From Ancylostoma caninum (taxonomy: Eukaryota; Nematoda; Chromadorea; Rhabditida; Ancylostomatidae): a DNA stretch of 64,000 bases. Each line of letters opens with the position of its first letter. Position 1 is the stretch's first letter. The position numbers and the translations under genes were made by a program. Shown here one piece after another: positions 37,375-47,436 of this stretch. The DNA is taken from NCBI GenBank assembly GCA_037903475.1, contig JBAJFG010000179.1, positions 62,001 to 126,000 of the forward strand, written 5' to 3'. The notes under the pieces were generated by a model, which searched no databases, was not told the origin of the DNA, and saw only the letters and a program-made list of their open reading frames with translations.

Positions 37375-38899
37375 GAGGATAAATACATGTAGATCATAGA
37401 TTACATGGAAATGTAAAGATCACTTTAGAAATGAGTATTCAATGACTTGCCTTGTACTACCACTACTTTGATCTGTGATATAACGTCTTGTCGCTGCTAC
37501 GTACATATAGCGGGTTACCTTCACTAATTCAAAAATCGCGAAATGGTAGTTAGGTAGACGAATTTCTTTCATTTTTGGGTACTGTTTTTCATTCCAGTGC
37601 TGGACCTTTCCTTAAGAAATAATCTTTTTTGAGAATTTTTATCTGCTCTCAGACATTAAAACAATCCATTTGTAAACAATTTACGGTCAAGATTTTTCAT
37701 TTTTAATTTTCTTTGCTGGAAACAATAAACTCGCCTGTTTTAATGAGCATATACAAGGTACTCTGAAAAAAAAAACTTTGGGCGCTATGTCTCTCTTCAG
37801 TTAAAATTAATTTTGAAGCTAAAAAAGTCTTAGACGAGGGTTCTAAACAGGTTCAGTTAGAATCAAAATTTAAAACGTCCAGGACCTTTAGTCTTGGAAA
37901 GAACACAGAATATGGGTTCAGCATCGGCTGGTCACTCTTCCATTCAATGTCACCCTTACATATTGTTCGGCTACTAGGCAGGAAATCAAGGGTACGACTC
38001 GAATATCAGCGTCATACTCTTCATCCGGATGTGTAGATTCAACTGTGAAAGATTCCTGCTACCAAGGTGATCCATGATGCGGTAAGGAAGTGGGTTTATA
38101 GCTGGTGAAGGCGGTTTCTTAGTCAGAGCGGGGGCGGCGGATTTTGCTGCATCCTGATCCGACTGATCCAAAACACTATGAATCATTAGTTTGTTTGTGC
38201 GAATCTGCAAAAATATGCAAGCACGGAAGAGGAGGGAGTTTGAGATTGAAGAAGTGTGGTAACGAAGAACTAAATATCAGGAATTTGGAAAAATCTGGGT
38301 GGATGGAAACTTCTAGAAAATATGACTAATAAATTCTAAAGACCCGTTTTTAATTTTCAAATAAATTTGCACTACCGTCGCATTTAGTGCAGGGGATTTG
38401 ATGACTCGTTCTCCACTCAGATATTTATTGCCTATTAACTTTTCACTAATATTAAATGGATTTCCAGGTGAAATACCTTTCTGAGAAAGTACGTATGATT
38501 TCATACCTAGAAGGCCATCGGAAAATTCCATCACTCAACATTCCATTGAAATGACCTTAGAAGCACCTGTTGCTCGGAAAATTTGCAAAAGTTCTGCACT
38601 CAGCGAAAGCTTTGTGTGATTGCTGGAACGAATACGCAAACGGGGTGGAGAGGAAGGAAGAAAGAGGGCTTGGGAAGAACAACTGGGGTCCCTACCACTT
38701 TGAGACCGAGTGGGCAATAATTTCATTGCTGAAGCTATTCTACAATTATCTCTTGATTAAAAAAAATAAATATTTTACATAAGGCAACGCAAAAAAGTGG
38801 GTTTAGGATAGGCTTATACGAAATCGTTATCCATTATTTACTAAGGTAATTTCTTAAGTAATTCTGAAGCCAACCTTCCGCCTCCGCCTTTGATTATTA

Positions 38900-39081
38900 G
38901 GGCTCAAATGCTTCAGTGAGATTACCCATGGCAAACATATTAGCGTACAAAGATTTACACTTTACTTATCACCCACCAATATATGTACCCACACGTGACG
39001 TTTATAGCCAGTTGTGACCAGTGGGTAATCATGCTCATGGGTATGAGATTACCCATCTTTCCACTATGCATCCAAGCCCTG
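38900..39081. repeat. Dispersed GGGTAAT-rich repeat, copy G
   Basis: Starts with AGGGCTCAAATGCTTCAGTG and AGATTACCCATGGC and ends with GAGATTACCCATCTTTCC, ATGCATCCAAGCCCTG. The ends are imperfect inverted matches (AGGGCTyrrATGC). The centre has TATCACCCACCAATATATG. One of the longer copies. Confidence 0.6.
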
Positions 39082-39455
39082 TAAATGCTGCCCTTGTTGC
39101 AATTATGCCCATATTTTACTTGGACTACTTGTAACAGAGATCCATTGTTGACTGGTAGGTAAGAATAAGATCTTGAGTCGTCTAGCGTGTCTTATGTGCA
39201 ATTGCGTACCTCTGATGGAGTTTTACAGAAATGCAGCAGCTGTGACAGTGCGATGAATGTGAGCGGACGTACAATTTTTTTGCAACTTCGATGATTTTAA
39301 TAGCCGAGATGTATATATTTCTGTATTGGTGGAACCCTACTCAGTGTATGACTAACTATTCTTCAACGATTTTTGATTACGCTCTAGACATCCTGAAAAT
39401 CCAGGAAAGACCAGCCATGCATTTACATCTACATACAACATGGTCTGTAATCCCA

Positions 39456-39520
39456 TGAAGTGCTTCCGGATTGACTTTGTCTGCGATTGCGACCGCACTG
39501 ATATCGGCCGGCCTATCGGC
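39456..39520. repeat. Half-element of a GC-rich inverted repeat family, copy 1
   Basis: AAGTGCTTCCGGATTGACTT, GTCTGCGATTGCGACCGC and CGGCCGGCCTATCGGC match 40,279-40,342 (about 75% by eye). Only one arm is present here. Confidence 0.5.
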
Positions 39521-40278
39521 TAGGGCGATCGGAAGCAGCAGCGAAACATCAGAATGGGAGGAATCACACCACATACATTTTAAAACTTACAGAAAATAGT
39601 GTAAAAATAGACCAAAAACGCCTACCGACACCAGTCGCAAATGCAGATAAAGTCCCTACGGAGACACCCTCTGGGCTTGCAGTTGTACATCCAAAAAATG
39701 GATGACAAGAGTCGAAAAATCAATTTTTTTAAAATAAAACACCTAAACAAAGGCTCAAACAGTGGGTCAGTATATAAAATGTCCACTGCGTCAGCACTGC
39801 TCCTTGGACTTCTATAGTGTTTTTCAACGGCAAAAGAATATCTGCTGTTGCGTCGCTAACAGCATAATCGACGGCAGCCGTAAAACAATGCGCAACCGCA
39901 CCACACAACTCGATCCAGTTCGATCGAGGCGCGCATGAGGAGGCTAACGTCGGACTCGTTCCCCAATGCTCCCCTCGAAGTCGTTGCCGCTGATTTTATC
40001 GCGTCGTTATATGCGTTCCGATGCCCCGCAGATACCATCGCGCGGTACAGCGCCGCGCCATCGGAACGCTTCCACGGGGTCCGCGCGTTTCGGTTTTTCG
40101 CTCTCGGTCTCGATCGCTTCGAATGGCACCGCGGTTGTGTTTTCGATGATTAAACGCTGCAACGGGGATGCGGGAAGAAAAAGGAGGAAAATAAAGGCAA
40201 AAATACCTTCAAAATTCATAGGTCTTTTTACTGGAACATCATTAGACATGTATATATTCTGTTGGCCTAAGCCCTAGG

Positions 40279-40500
40279 CAGTGCCTCCGGATAGACATTG
40301 TCTGCAATCGCGACCGCGGTGGTATACGCAGGCCAATCGGCTTTTTCGACCTATTTTTACAGATTTCTCTGTAGGTCTTAATTCGCATGTTGTGTGATTC
40401 CTTCCATTTTGATATTTCACTATTTTCTCCTTTCAAACCAGCCGATAGGCGGGCCGAGGGGAGCGGTCGTATGGCGCGACTCTTCGGGTGGCACTATGGG
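40279..40500. repeat. GC-rich inverted repeat element, copy 2
   Basis: The left arm GCAATCGCGACCGCGG...GGCCAATCGGCT (40,304-40,342) pairs in inverse with AGCCGATAGGCGGGCC...GGAGCGGTCG (about 40,440-40,470). An AT-rich loop separates them. On the right it continues into ATGGCGCGACTCTTCGGGTG, which also occurs inverted at 41,215-41,240. Confidence 0.5.
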
Positions 40501-40615
40501 CAGACGAGGTCTGAGCGCCATCCTACCACCCCGGCATCCTGTCCCGCGTTGCTGGATCTGCCTGACAGAGCAACTCGTCCATCCAGCCATCATCCGACCG
40601 TGGAGAAGAACGTTG
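40466..40615 (+). repeat. Repeat shared in inverse with 41,050-41,255
   Basis: CGTATGGCGCGACTCTTCGG and, further right, GGATCTGCCTGACAGAGCAA with CTCGTCCA match the reverse complement of 41,050-41,255. The middle parts have diverged. The open frame across it reflects GC richness and I do not read it as a protein. Confidence 0.5.
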
Positions 40616-41049
40616 AACTAACGGTACTACTGGTTTTTAGGGTATACGGATGAACGAAAGTTTCGAACATAGCTAACAAAGCTCATCTGAATACCCAAGT
40701 GAATGTACTGTCAAAACAAGGAAATTTCTACGGAAGCCCAATGAATACTCTGTTAGAATAAGAAGCTTTCTGGAATATCCGGACAAATACTTCTAAAATG
40801 TGGATTTTTCAAACTGCTGAATGATTAAATTACCCAAACTTCTGGCTTTCTAAACTTCTTCAACACTTCGGAGGTGCTAGGAATGACTCGTATCAAAGTT
40901 AAACAACTGACGCGAAGCAGTATGTAAAGATTAGTTCCTTCAAAACCCTATCAATTCTATATAAAAGTGCAGCGCATTAGCAGTAAAATTTAATTTCAAG
41001 GGTTTGTTACGTAGAAGTGTCTGTATCTCTGTACGATCCCTTCCACCGT

Positions 41050-41255
41050 AGGATAATGCCGGAAAGGTGGACGAGTTGCTCCGTCAGGCAGATCCAGGCG
41101 AACCGCGACGCTTGAACGTAATCGAGTGGTAGTAGTGCGCCTCAGACTCAGCCTGTCTATTGTCTTGAGATACTTTTGAAAACTCTAAATTTAACTTTCA
41201 ATTCTTCAACATTGTGCCACCCGAAGAATCGCGCCATACGACCTACACCCGCCGG
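41050..41255 (-). repeat. Inverse copy of the 40,466-40,615 repeat
   Basis: Reverse complement carries CGTATGGCGCGATTCTTCGG and GGATCTGCCTGACGGAGCAA with CTCGTCCACCT, followed by CCGGCATTATCCTACGGTGG. The two copies form a loose ~0.8-kb inverted pair. Confidence 0.5.
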
Positions 41256-41553
41256 CCGATACCTGTTCTGGAAACAGTCTCGTTCACCCTCGGTTACTAA
41301 ACAATTTTTGGACGGAGTTAAAGTCCACTTGCTTAAAGTTAAGCTAGCTCGAGCGCTAATTTGTCCATATACCAAGAATAATTGCGGATTTTTAGAGTCT
41401 TCAGAGGACACTAGAACTGATGCGAATTGAAAATTCAATTTGAAATCCTCATGCCAAAAGGGAAATGTGAGGGCACATCCCATCCTTTGAATTTGTGCAA
41501 TTTCCGGAAATTTGTCCTTGGATAGCCTAGAATTCGTAATGTGTACCAGGGAA

Positions 41554-41600
41554 TGCTAGAATTCCTCAGACAGTCCTGAAAGGATTGAGGAATTCTAGCA
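41554..41600. repeat. Perfect short hairpin
   Basis: TGCTAGAATTCCTCA (41,554-41,568) and its exact inverse TGAGGAATTCTAGCA (41,586-41,600) flank a 17-base loop that itself can form TCCT/AGGA. The total of 47 bases is short for a microRNA precursor. Confidence 0.6.
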
Positions 41601-41812
41601 ATCATGTTTTTTGCCCAAAACGCTAGAAAAGAAAGTTCGAAACAGGACTTCAGGAGCACGCCTTTGTTTTCCAGATTTGAAGGAGAGAACAATCGATAAA
41701 TCAATCGCCTGGTACTAGGGCTGAGCGTCACCAACGTATTATTATAGAATAGGCATTGATCCGTAACGGTCATTTTCCCAAGTATCGCAGTGAATCAATG
41801 AGTTAAAGAAAT

Positions 41813-42325
41813 TTGAGACCTTCGCAACACACAACTCTGCTCGGGAACCACAATTTCGGTTCAGTTACCCAAGTTCGGGTCCATTCTCGAGAATTCGACT
41901 TTTCCATGGATCTTGCCAATCGACACAGCAAATATCTTTTTTTCCTGCTGCAGTGGACCGCTGCAGTTCCATTTTTTTTCACCGCCATGAAACCTAAAAA
42001 AGAAGATTACAAAGTTTTGATCGGTTGTCCTATAAAGTTTGGAAAAGAAAACAAATATCGAGTAATAAATATACAATGCAGTACTGCTACTAATCCTTGC
42101 AAAAAGGACGCGCATGACGCATTAATCCGTCGCAAAGCGTCTCTCCGTCGTAGTTTTCTTGAAAATAAGGATACCCAGATGTCTCTGAGTAAATGGATTC
42201 CCTGTAGTACAACAAATCGAATGGTTCATGAATTTTTCGATGTTGTCGTTTATACCGGTCAAAAACATTACTGCAAATTTAAGCAAACCTCCTTACACCT
42301 GACCATTTCAATCCAGAATGATTAG
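41813..42325 (+). CDS. Unassigned 170-codon open reading frame
   Basis: The longest complex-composition frame in the left half. From an internal Met at about 41,987 it reads MKPKKEDYKVLIGCPIKFGK, then charged and Cys-containing sequence to a stop at 42,325. I do not recognise a family. The AT-rich DNA just downstream (to about 42,750) also translates in broken pieces without simple sequence, which could mean a decayed mobile-element gene. A frame of this length by chance is borderline in 64 kb, so it may not be coding. Confidence 0.22.
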   Translation: MRPSQHTTLLGNHNFGSVTQVRVHSREFDFSMDLANRHSKYLFFLLQWTAAVPFFFTAMKPKKEDYKVLIGCPIKFGKENKYRVINIQCSTATNPCKKDAHDALIRRKASLRRSFLENKDTQMSLSKWIPCSTTNRMVHEFFDVVVYTGQKHYCKFKQTSLHLTISIQND

Positions 42326-43793
42326 AACATTTTTAGAATTAAATTTTTTGTATTATTTTCTGCTGTGTAAAAAGCTCAATTCAAGATCTTATATATGTCC
42401 AGACCCGTCATGAAATACACAATTCATCGGCAAAGTTATCAGCGGGATTTTGAGCCACAGTCGTTATATTGGATGACATCTGCAAAGAATGGAACTAGCT
42501 CAGTTTTAGATTGAATTAAGGAGGTCGCCGATGAAGTACGGACAAATTTGCAGAAAGGTCTGGTATCAGGACATCATTTATTGGCTTATGTACGATGATT
42601 ATGTAGCCTACTGCAAAAATTAAAAAGTTGTGGCTATAATATCGTCAAGTCAATACGTAATGCGATGTCAAGAGAGGTCCGGAAAATTCCTCATTTTTAC
42701 AGAGTAGTTCCCGAAAACTGGAAAGCTACATATCTAATTAGCTTTTCAATTTGGCTTTTCGAGAAAAATTGGAATTGTTTACTTTTTAAGAATGTTATGG
42801 ACGAGCGACGCTCTGCGACGGTTTAACGCATCGCACGCATCCTTTCTGCAAAGATTAGGAGCAGTATTGTAATTCATATACCAGTGAATGCGTCATGCAT
42901 CGCTCTTTCAAGTAACGTAAAATACTTGGAAATAGGAGTTGAGCAACATATCCATTAACAAGAAAAAAAGGTGGCTCCCTAATTTGCAACCCTAATGGAG
43001 TCCTATGATGAGCTTTTTGCTTTAATTTTTTCCACAAATAAAATGGGTAGAAGAAGCCGAATAGATGAGTCTAGTTCTTTCACTTTTCTCTTCGTTCTCT
43101 GTCCCCTTTTTCCTTGATCTTTCCCCTCTTCTTACAGTCTCTTTGAAATGCTTGTGTAATAGTGCCTATATCCATCATTTATGAATGGAGTTGTTCGATT
43201 TTCCTGAAATTTTCCGTTAAGAATGCTAGAAGACCTGTTGAGAAAAATTCTGAATCTTACATGAAAGACTAAACCAAGGCTTCGCTTTCAAGCTTATTTC
43301 CGCTCCGAACCCATTAAGTCATCAAATTTTAAAGGTAAGTTCCTAGACCTATTGTTCGCACGCAGTTCAGCCACACTGTCTGTCCTTAAACGGAAACAAC
43401 GGAGACGAGTTTAACACCGACAATGGTGGCTGCTTAAAACACGTGCCACCTCAACGCAGTTCTATTCATCATCGACGGCTTTCACGTGCTCGTTAAACTA
43501 TGCGGGAATGACCTTCCGACAACACACCTTTCGGGCTTCTTCTCGAGGAGAAAGTGAGAAGCGGAGGGATCATTTCTACCCTGGCACTGCAAAACGGAGG
43601 AAAACGGCAAAATAATTTGGCATGCTGTCGATAACATATTTAAAAAAAAACAAAGGAGGCACATCGAACTATAAAAACGAAAGAAGCACAAGTGCATAGA
43701 AAAGAGGCTGAAAGCTAGGAAATAACCTTCGAACATGACAATTCATAATTTTTTTTCATCAAGACTTTACTGCTGCAAGCGGAATTTTTTCTA
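42326..43793. other. Gene-free DNA
   Basis: AT-rich. Possible decayed coding pieces occur at 42,440-42,750 (see preceding ORF). Nothing else is recognised. Positions 43,793 and 43,794 mark the left mariner junction. Confidence 0.35.
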
Positions 43794-45060
43794 TTAGGTT
43801 GGTGCAAAAATAATGCGCGTTTTTTGTTGCTTCATCTTCGGTGCAGAAAACTTCCGGTATTTCTCATCACCGCTATGAGATGTTGTATATGGTTTTATAG
43901 CAAATTTTATGGCCTTTTCAAATATCTCATGCATTTTGGAAGATATCAACGTTCTTGGTGAATTTTTAGTTCTGGAACAAAAGATGCCAAAACAAATTTT
44001 TCGCCAAACTCACTTCAGCGAGCTAAAACCCTGCGACATCGCAGCAGGAACCGCTCGGAATACCACCATAGTTTTGGCTGAGGAAGTGTGAGCAAATGCA
44101 TACCACGAAGTTGTTTCCGAATTTTTCGACGTGGTGTGTCTTGCTTCGAAAGTAAGGGATGTCGCATTGGTCTTCCTGGGGTTCGCGACCCCCAACTCAT
44201 GGCAGTCGTCGAAGGCACCCATTCAAAACAACATATTTGATTTCGCAGAACCTCGCCGGTGATTGTCGTCAGACCATCCCTTCCTTCATTAAGAATGGGA
44301 GGATGAAAAACTTCGACGAATAGATATCGCGCATACTGAACGGGTACCAGGTTGATCCTCGTTAAGAGGTCTGGTAAATGATGAATGAAAGAATTGAGAC
44401 CAAACACTTGGTCGCTTGGTGATATAGTGTGAAGTATAGACCCTCTACGAAAATACGAAGTGCCCTGCTCAATAGTTGGACCAGGAAAAAACAGCGAAAC
44501 ACTGTCAGAAACCGAAGCAACACCAAAGTAAGGCCACGGCGACTTTGTGGTGACCTGCTGCAGAAATCACCCACTACAGCCCATTTGGTCCTTCTGAACT
44601 GAGAAGTACAATATGTGAGTGAAATAAATCAGAAGCTTCACTATGTGAGCCCAGCGTTGCTCAATAAAATGGATTCACCACTCCTACACAGCACCGTCCA
44701 GCCATATCTCGCACTACAGAGTCCCTACAGGATGGAGCAATTAGGCTCGGAACCTCTGCCTCATACATCATAGTCAGCAAACTTCTCGCTCACCGACTAC
44801 CACTTCTCAGAGAATTTGGACGACTTCTTCCGGGAGAATTTTTTCGAAGATTAAAGGGATATCAAAATTGCCTTCCGGAAGTTTGTCGATTCTAGAAGGC
44901 CATATTTGAAATGTACGGTAATGGGAGAACATCTACCTTATTGCCAGAGATATGCGGATTACAGTAGTTTTGAGGCTTTCTAAGAAGATCGATTTTGAAA
45001 CGAGTTACGGGGCTAGGAATCAAAGGCACGAAAACGCGCATTATTTTTGCACCAACCTAA
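43794..45060 (+). mobile_element. Mariner transposon with 30-bp perfect terminal repeats
   Basis: A 1,267-bp element flanked by TA on both sides (43,792-43,793 and 45,061-45,062). The first 30 bases, beginning TTAGGTTGGTGCAAAAATAA, are repeated exactly in inverse at the right end. The ends closely match Hsmar1/bandit-type mariners. Plus-strand remnants include LTDYHF (third acidic block region, from about 44,730 on) and KIAFRKFVDSRRPYLK near the C-terminus. The coding part has stops and shifts, so it is inactive, although the ends are well preserved and might still be acted on from elsewhere. Confidence 0.9.
44030..44990 (+). pseudogene. Decayed mariner transposase inside the 43.8-kb element
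   Basis: Readable only in fragments. From 44,730 the frame gives LEQLGSEPLPHTS, stops, SANFSLTDYHFSENLDDFF, then DIKIAFRKFVDSRR. This aligns with the end of a mariner transposase (WEVLPHPPYSPDLAPSDYHL-type block, then the C-terminal helix). The N-terminal half is poorly recognisable. Several stops and frameshifts. Confidence 0.7.
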
Positions 45061-45804
45061 TAGATTGGAGGGATTGTTGCAGTACTGCCAGAATGATAAT
45101 GGATTAAACGACAAGCTCTACCGCATGTATGGGGAGAAAGGAGAAGCGGAACGATTAATTCTACCTTGACTCTGCAAGACAAAGAAAAATAGCAAATAAT
45201 TTGGAATGCTATCAAAAACATTAAAGAAAAACAATGGAGGTACACTGGACTACATATTTTGAAAAAAAAACGAAAGGAGCACAAGTTTATAGAAGAGAGG
45301 ACAAAAGTCTTGGAAAAAAATTCTAGTGATTCAAATCCTAACCACAGCCGGATTTTTGTTCTTTTGAGGAGTTCGACAGGATGAAGCCTGTGTGAAGGAC
45401 CTCGAACAAATAATCATAATATTTTCGCAAACAACTTCAACCACAACAAGTGATTTGTATAGCCCCTTTCTTCCTCTGCTCATGCTAATGAGGGCAGAGT
45501 AGCTCCTCAGTTCCATCTCCGTGAAAGGCCAGGCTGTTTGAGACCACTCATTTTGTGCACACCTGTACTGCAACTCTACTGTGGAACTCTATAAAATGAC
45601 TATGAAAGTGGACAAAGTAGTTGGATGGCAACTGCCTCAGGCTCATAGAGTTGGCATGAGCAGAATTACGCCCCATTCCAGCATCCCCATTGTTTTTGGC
45701 GAGATTTTCCCAGTTGTCGCGCGCCTACATTGTTAAGGGTCACCTTTCACTAAGCCCTTGTGTGTGTGCGTTTTTTTTTTTTACGAAGTGTGTCAGATGA
45801 ACTT
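45061..45804. other. Gene-free DNA
   Basis: No exon or repeat recognised between the mariner and the tandem duplication, apart from a T run at 45,771-45,782. Confidence 0.4.
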
Positions 45805-46252
45805 AGATGTTGTTAAGAATTACCATTAATAGTGAGTCTTCTTTAAGTCTAGAGCAAACTCTAGCGGACAATCTTCATACAGCACGTCCCACGATGCATA
45901 CCCTTCAAGCCAAAATGGACTTTTCTGGAGTGGACATTCGGTGCTACCTTTTTCAGCAGTAATGGTTTCCTCTTAAAGGCAGTGTGTCACCTCGTTTTAT
46001 GAGCTTTAGATATCAGCACACATTAGACAGATGTTGTTAAGAATTACCATTAATAGTGAGTCTTCTTTAAGTCTAGAGCAAACTCTAGCGGACAATCTTC
46101 ATACAGCACGTCCCACGATGCATACCCTTCAAGCCAAAATGGACTTTTCTGGAGTGGACATTCGGTGCTACCTTTTTCAGCAGTAATGGTTTCCTCTTAA
46201 AGGCAGTGTGTCACCTCGTTTTATGAGCTTTAGATATCAGCACACATTAGAC
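45805..46252 (+). repeat. Exact 224-bp tandem duplication
   Basis: Positions 45,805-46,028 and 46,029-46,252 read the same base for base (start AGATGTTGTTAAGAATTACC, end TCAGCACACATTAGAC). The right part of each unit (45,977 and 46,201 onward) is the left end of the TTAA-type MITE that follows, so the duplication happened after that insertion. Identity implies a recent event or an assembly duplication. Confidence 0.9.
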
Positions 46253-46618
46253 CTTCTCGTCACGCTGATCCCATTGATGTACGTCATGACACGTAAATGT
46301 GACGGAAACCCCGTTTTTTCGAGGGCCCGAATGGGCAGCTCATGGACCACTTGGGCGGAGCGGTCCGTGACTGTGCTGGCTGCCCCACCACGGCTGCAGC
46401 ATGGGTCAACAGGTCTTGACATGTTCGATCGGTGAGATCAACCGCTTTACGCGTCCACTTGGCGCGACAAACTGTTCCAAACCCAGTCCCGAAAAACGTT
46501 TGAAAACGGGTTTAGAGCCCGTTTTGTAACAAGCTATGCATACCGCTAGACTCAACGCCTCGAGTAGATTCAGAATCCGCTTAAACCTCAAACACAAAAA
46601 CGAGGTGACACACTGCCT
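46201..46618. mobile_element. TTAA-flanked MITE, member a
   Basis: 418 bp with 22-bp perfect terminal inverted repeats, AGGCAGTGTGTCACCTCGTT plus TT, flanked by TTAA at 46,197-46,200 and 46,619-46,622. The TTAA target is shared with members b and c near 51.8-52.7 kb, whose ends also start AGGCAG. TTAA targets are typical of piggyBac-like transposition, but the superfamily is inference. Its first 52 bp are duplicated upstream by the 224-bp tandem repeat. Confidence 0.85.
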
Positions 46619-46622
46619 TTAA

Positions 46623-47436
46623 ACGTCGCTGGTCTCCCTGGCAGCTTGAGCTGCATTTGATTCACTACTGAAGACGAACAGGAGGAGGTGTCCAAGGGGT
46701 TCGTTCTCCCCGAATTCGAAAACCGCATTCCATGCGATAAAAAAGGAATAGCGGGAATTGAGGAAAGCCGTCACGGTATTACAGAGTAGACCAAGAGCTT
46801 CAAAATGGCTTATGACACATAGTCGAACGATGGTCAAATCCCATGATAAAAAAAGGAGATAAAAAAAAACCGCACGGACTTATTGCCCAGCCCAACATTA
46901 TGCGTAGTAATAGACGAATAGCAATAAATGGTAGGAATTCTGAGATTCCAAGAGTAGCGGAAAGTTAATCGTCCCCCGTTCTGAAGGAGGATAAACCCTT
47001 TTCAAAAAAAGGTTCTTTCGTTGCGGGTGAACTCCACTTCACCCAAACATGTCCTATCGCTGATACATATTGCTTCCTAGCCCACACATCAACAAAAGAA
47101 CTTCACGAGCACTCATGATAAATGCACACATACTTCATCTTTTCTTTCAATAGTTGCTTTTTCTGAGCACAAAAATTCTCTAGAGAATAGCAGCGAAACG
47201 AACTACTTATTGACGCACAAAAATAGTAGTAGAACAAAACACGTTTGCGAAAAGTATACACGTACATTATTTCTTCAAACAACAAAGAAGACGACGAAAA
47301 CACACTCGGGTTACTAAGGGCAGAATCGGAGCTAAATACTTGGTTTTGCACATATGAAAAGGAGGATTCAAACAACTGAGGGGAAACTAAGAAGAAACCG
47401 AAAAACATGTAAAAGTTGAAGCATACATTTTTTTTC
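46623..47436. other. Downstream flank and 3' UTR region of csn-5
   Basis: No coding exon. csn-5 ends at 47,437 on the minus strand, so its 3' UTR lies here. I see no perfect AATAAA on the minus strand close to the stop; a variant signal must be used if the 3' UTR is short. Confidence 0.4.

Larger units (their letters stand above)
34981..38899. other. Gene-free DNA with CRE-bearing GC-rich islands
   Basis: No gene recognised. GC-rich patches occur at 35,190-35,410 and 35,980-36,560. TGACGTCA is at 36,107-36,114 and 36,757-36,764, and GTGGGCGGAGC at 36,782-36,792. Microsatellites are listed separately. Confidence 0.4.

Noticed and set aside
40830..40855. Spliced-leader RNA (AAATTACCCAAACTT resembles SL1)
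   Set aside because: The match is partial, lacks the GT donor and Sm site context, and is in AT-rich DNA where it can occur by chance.
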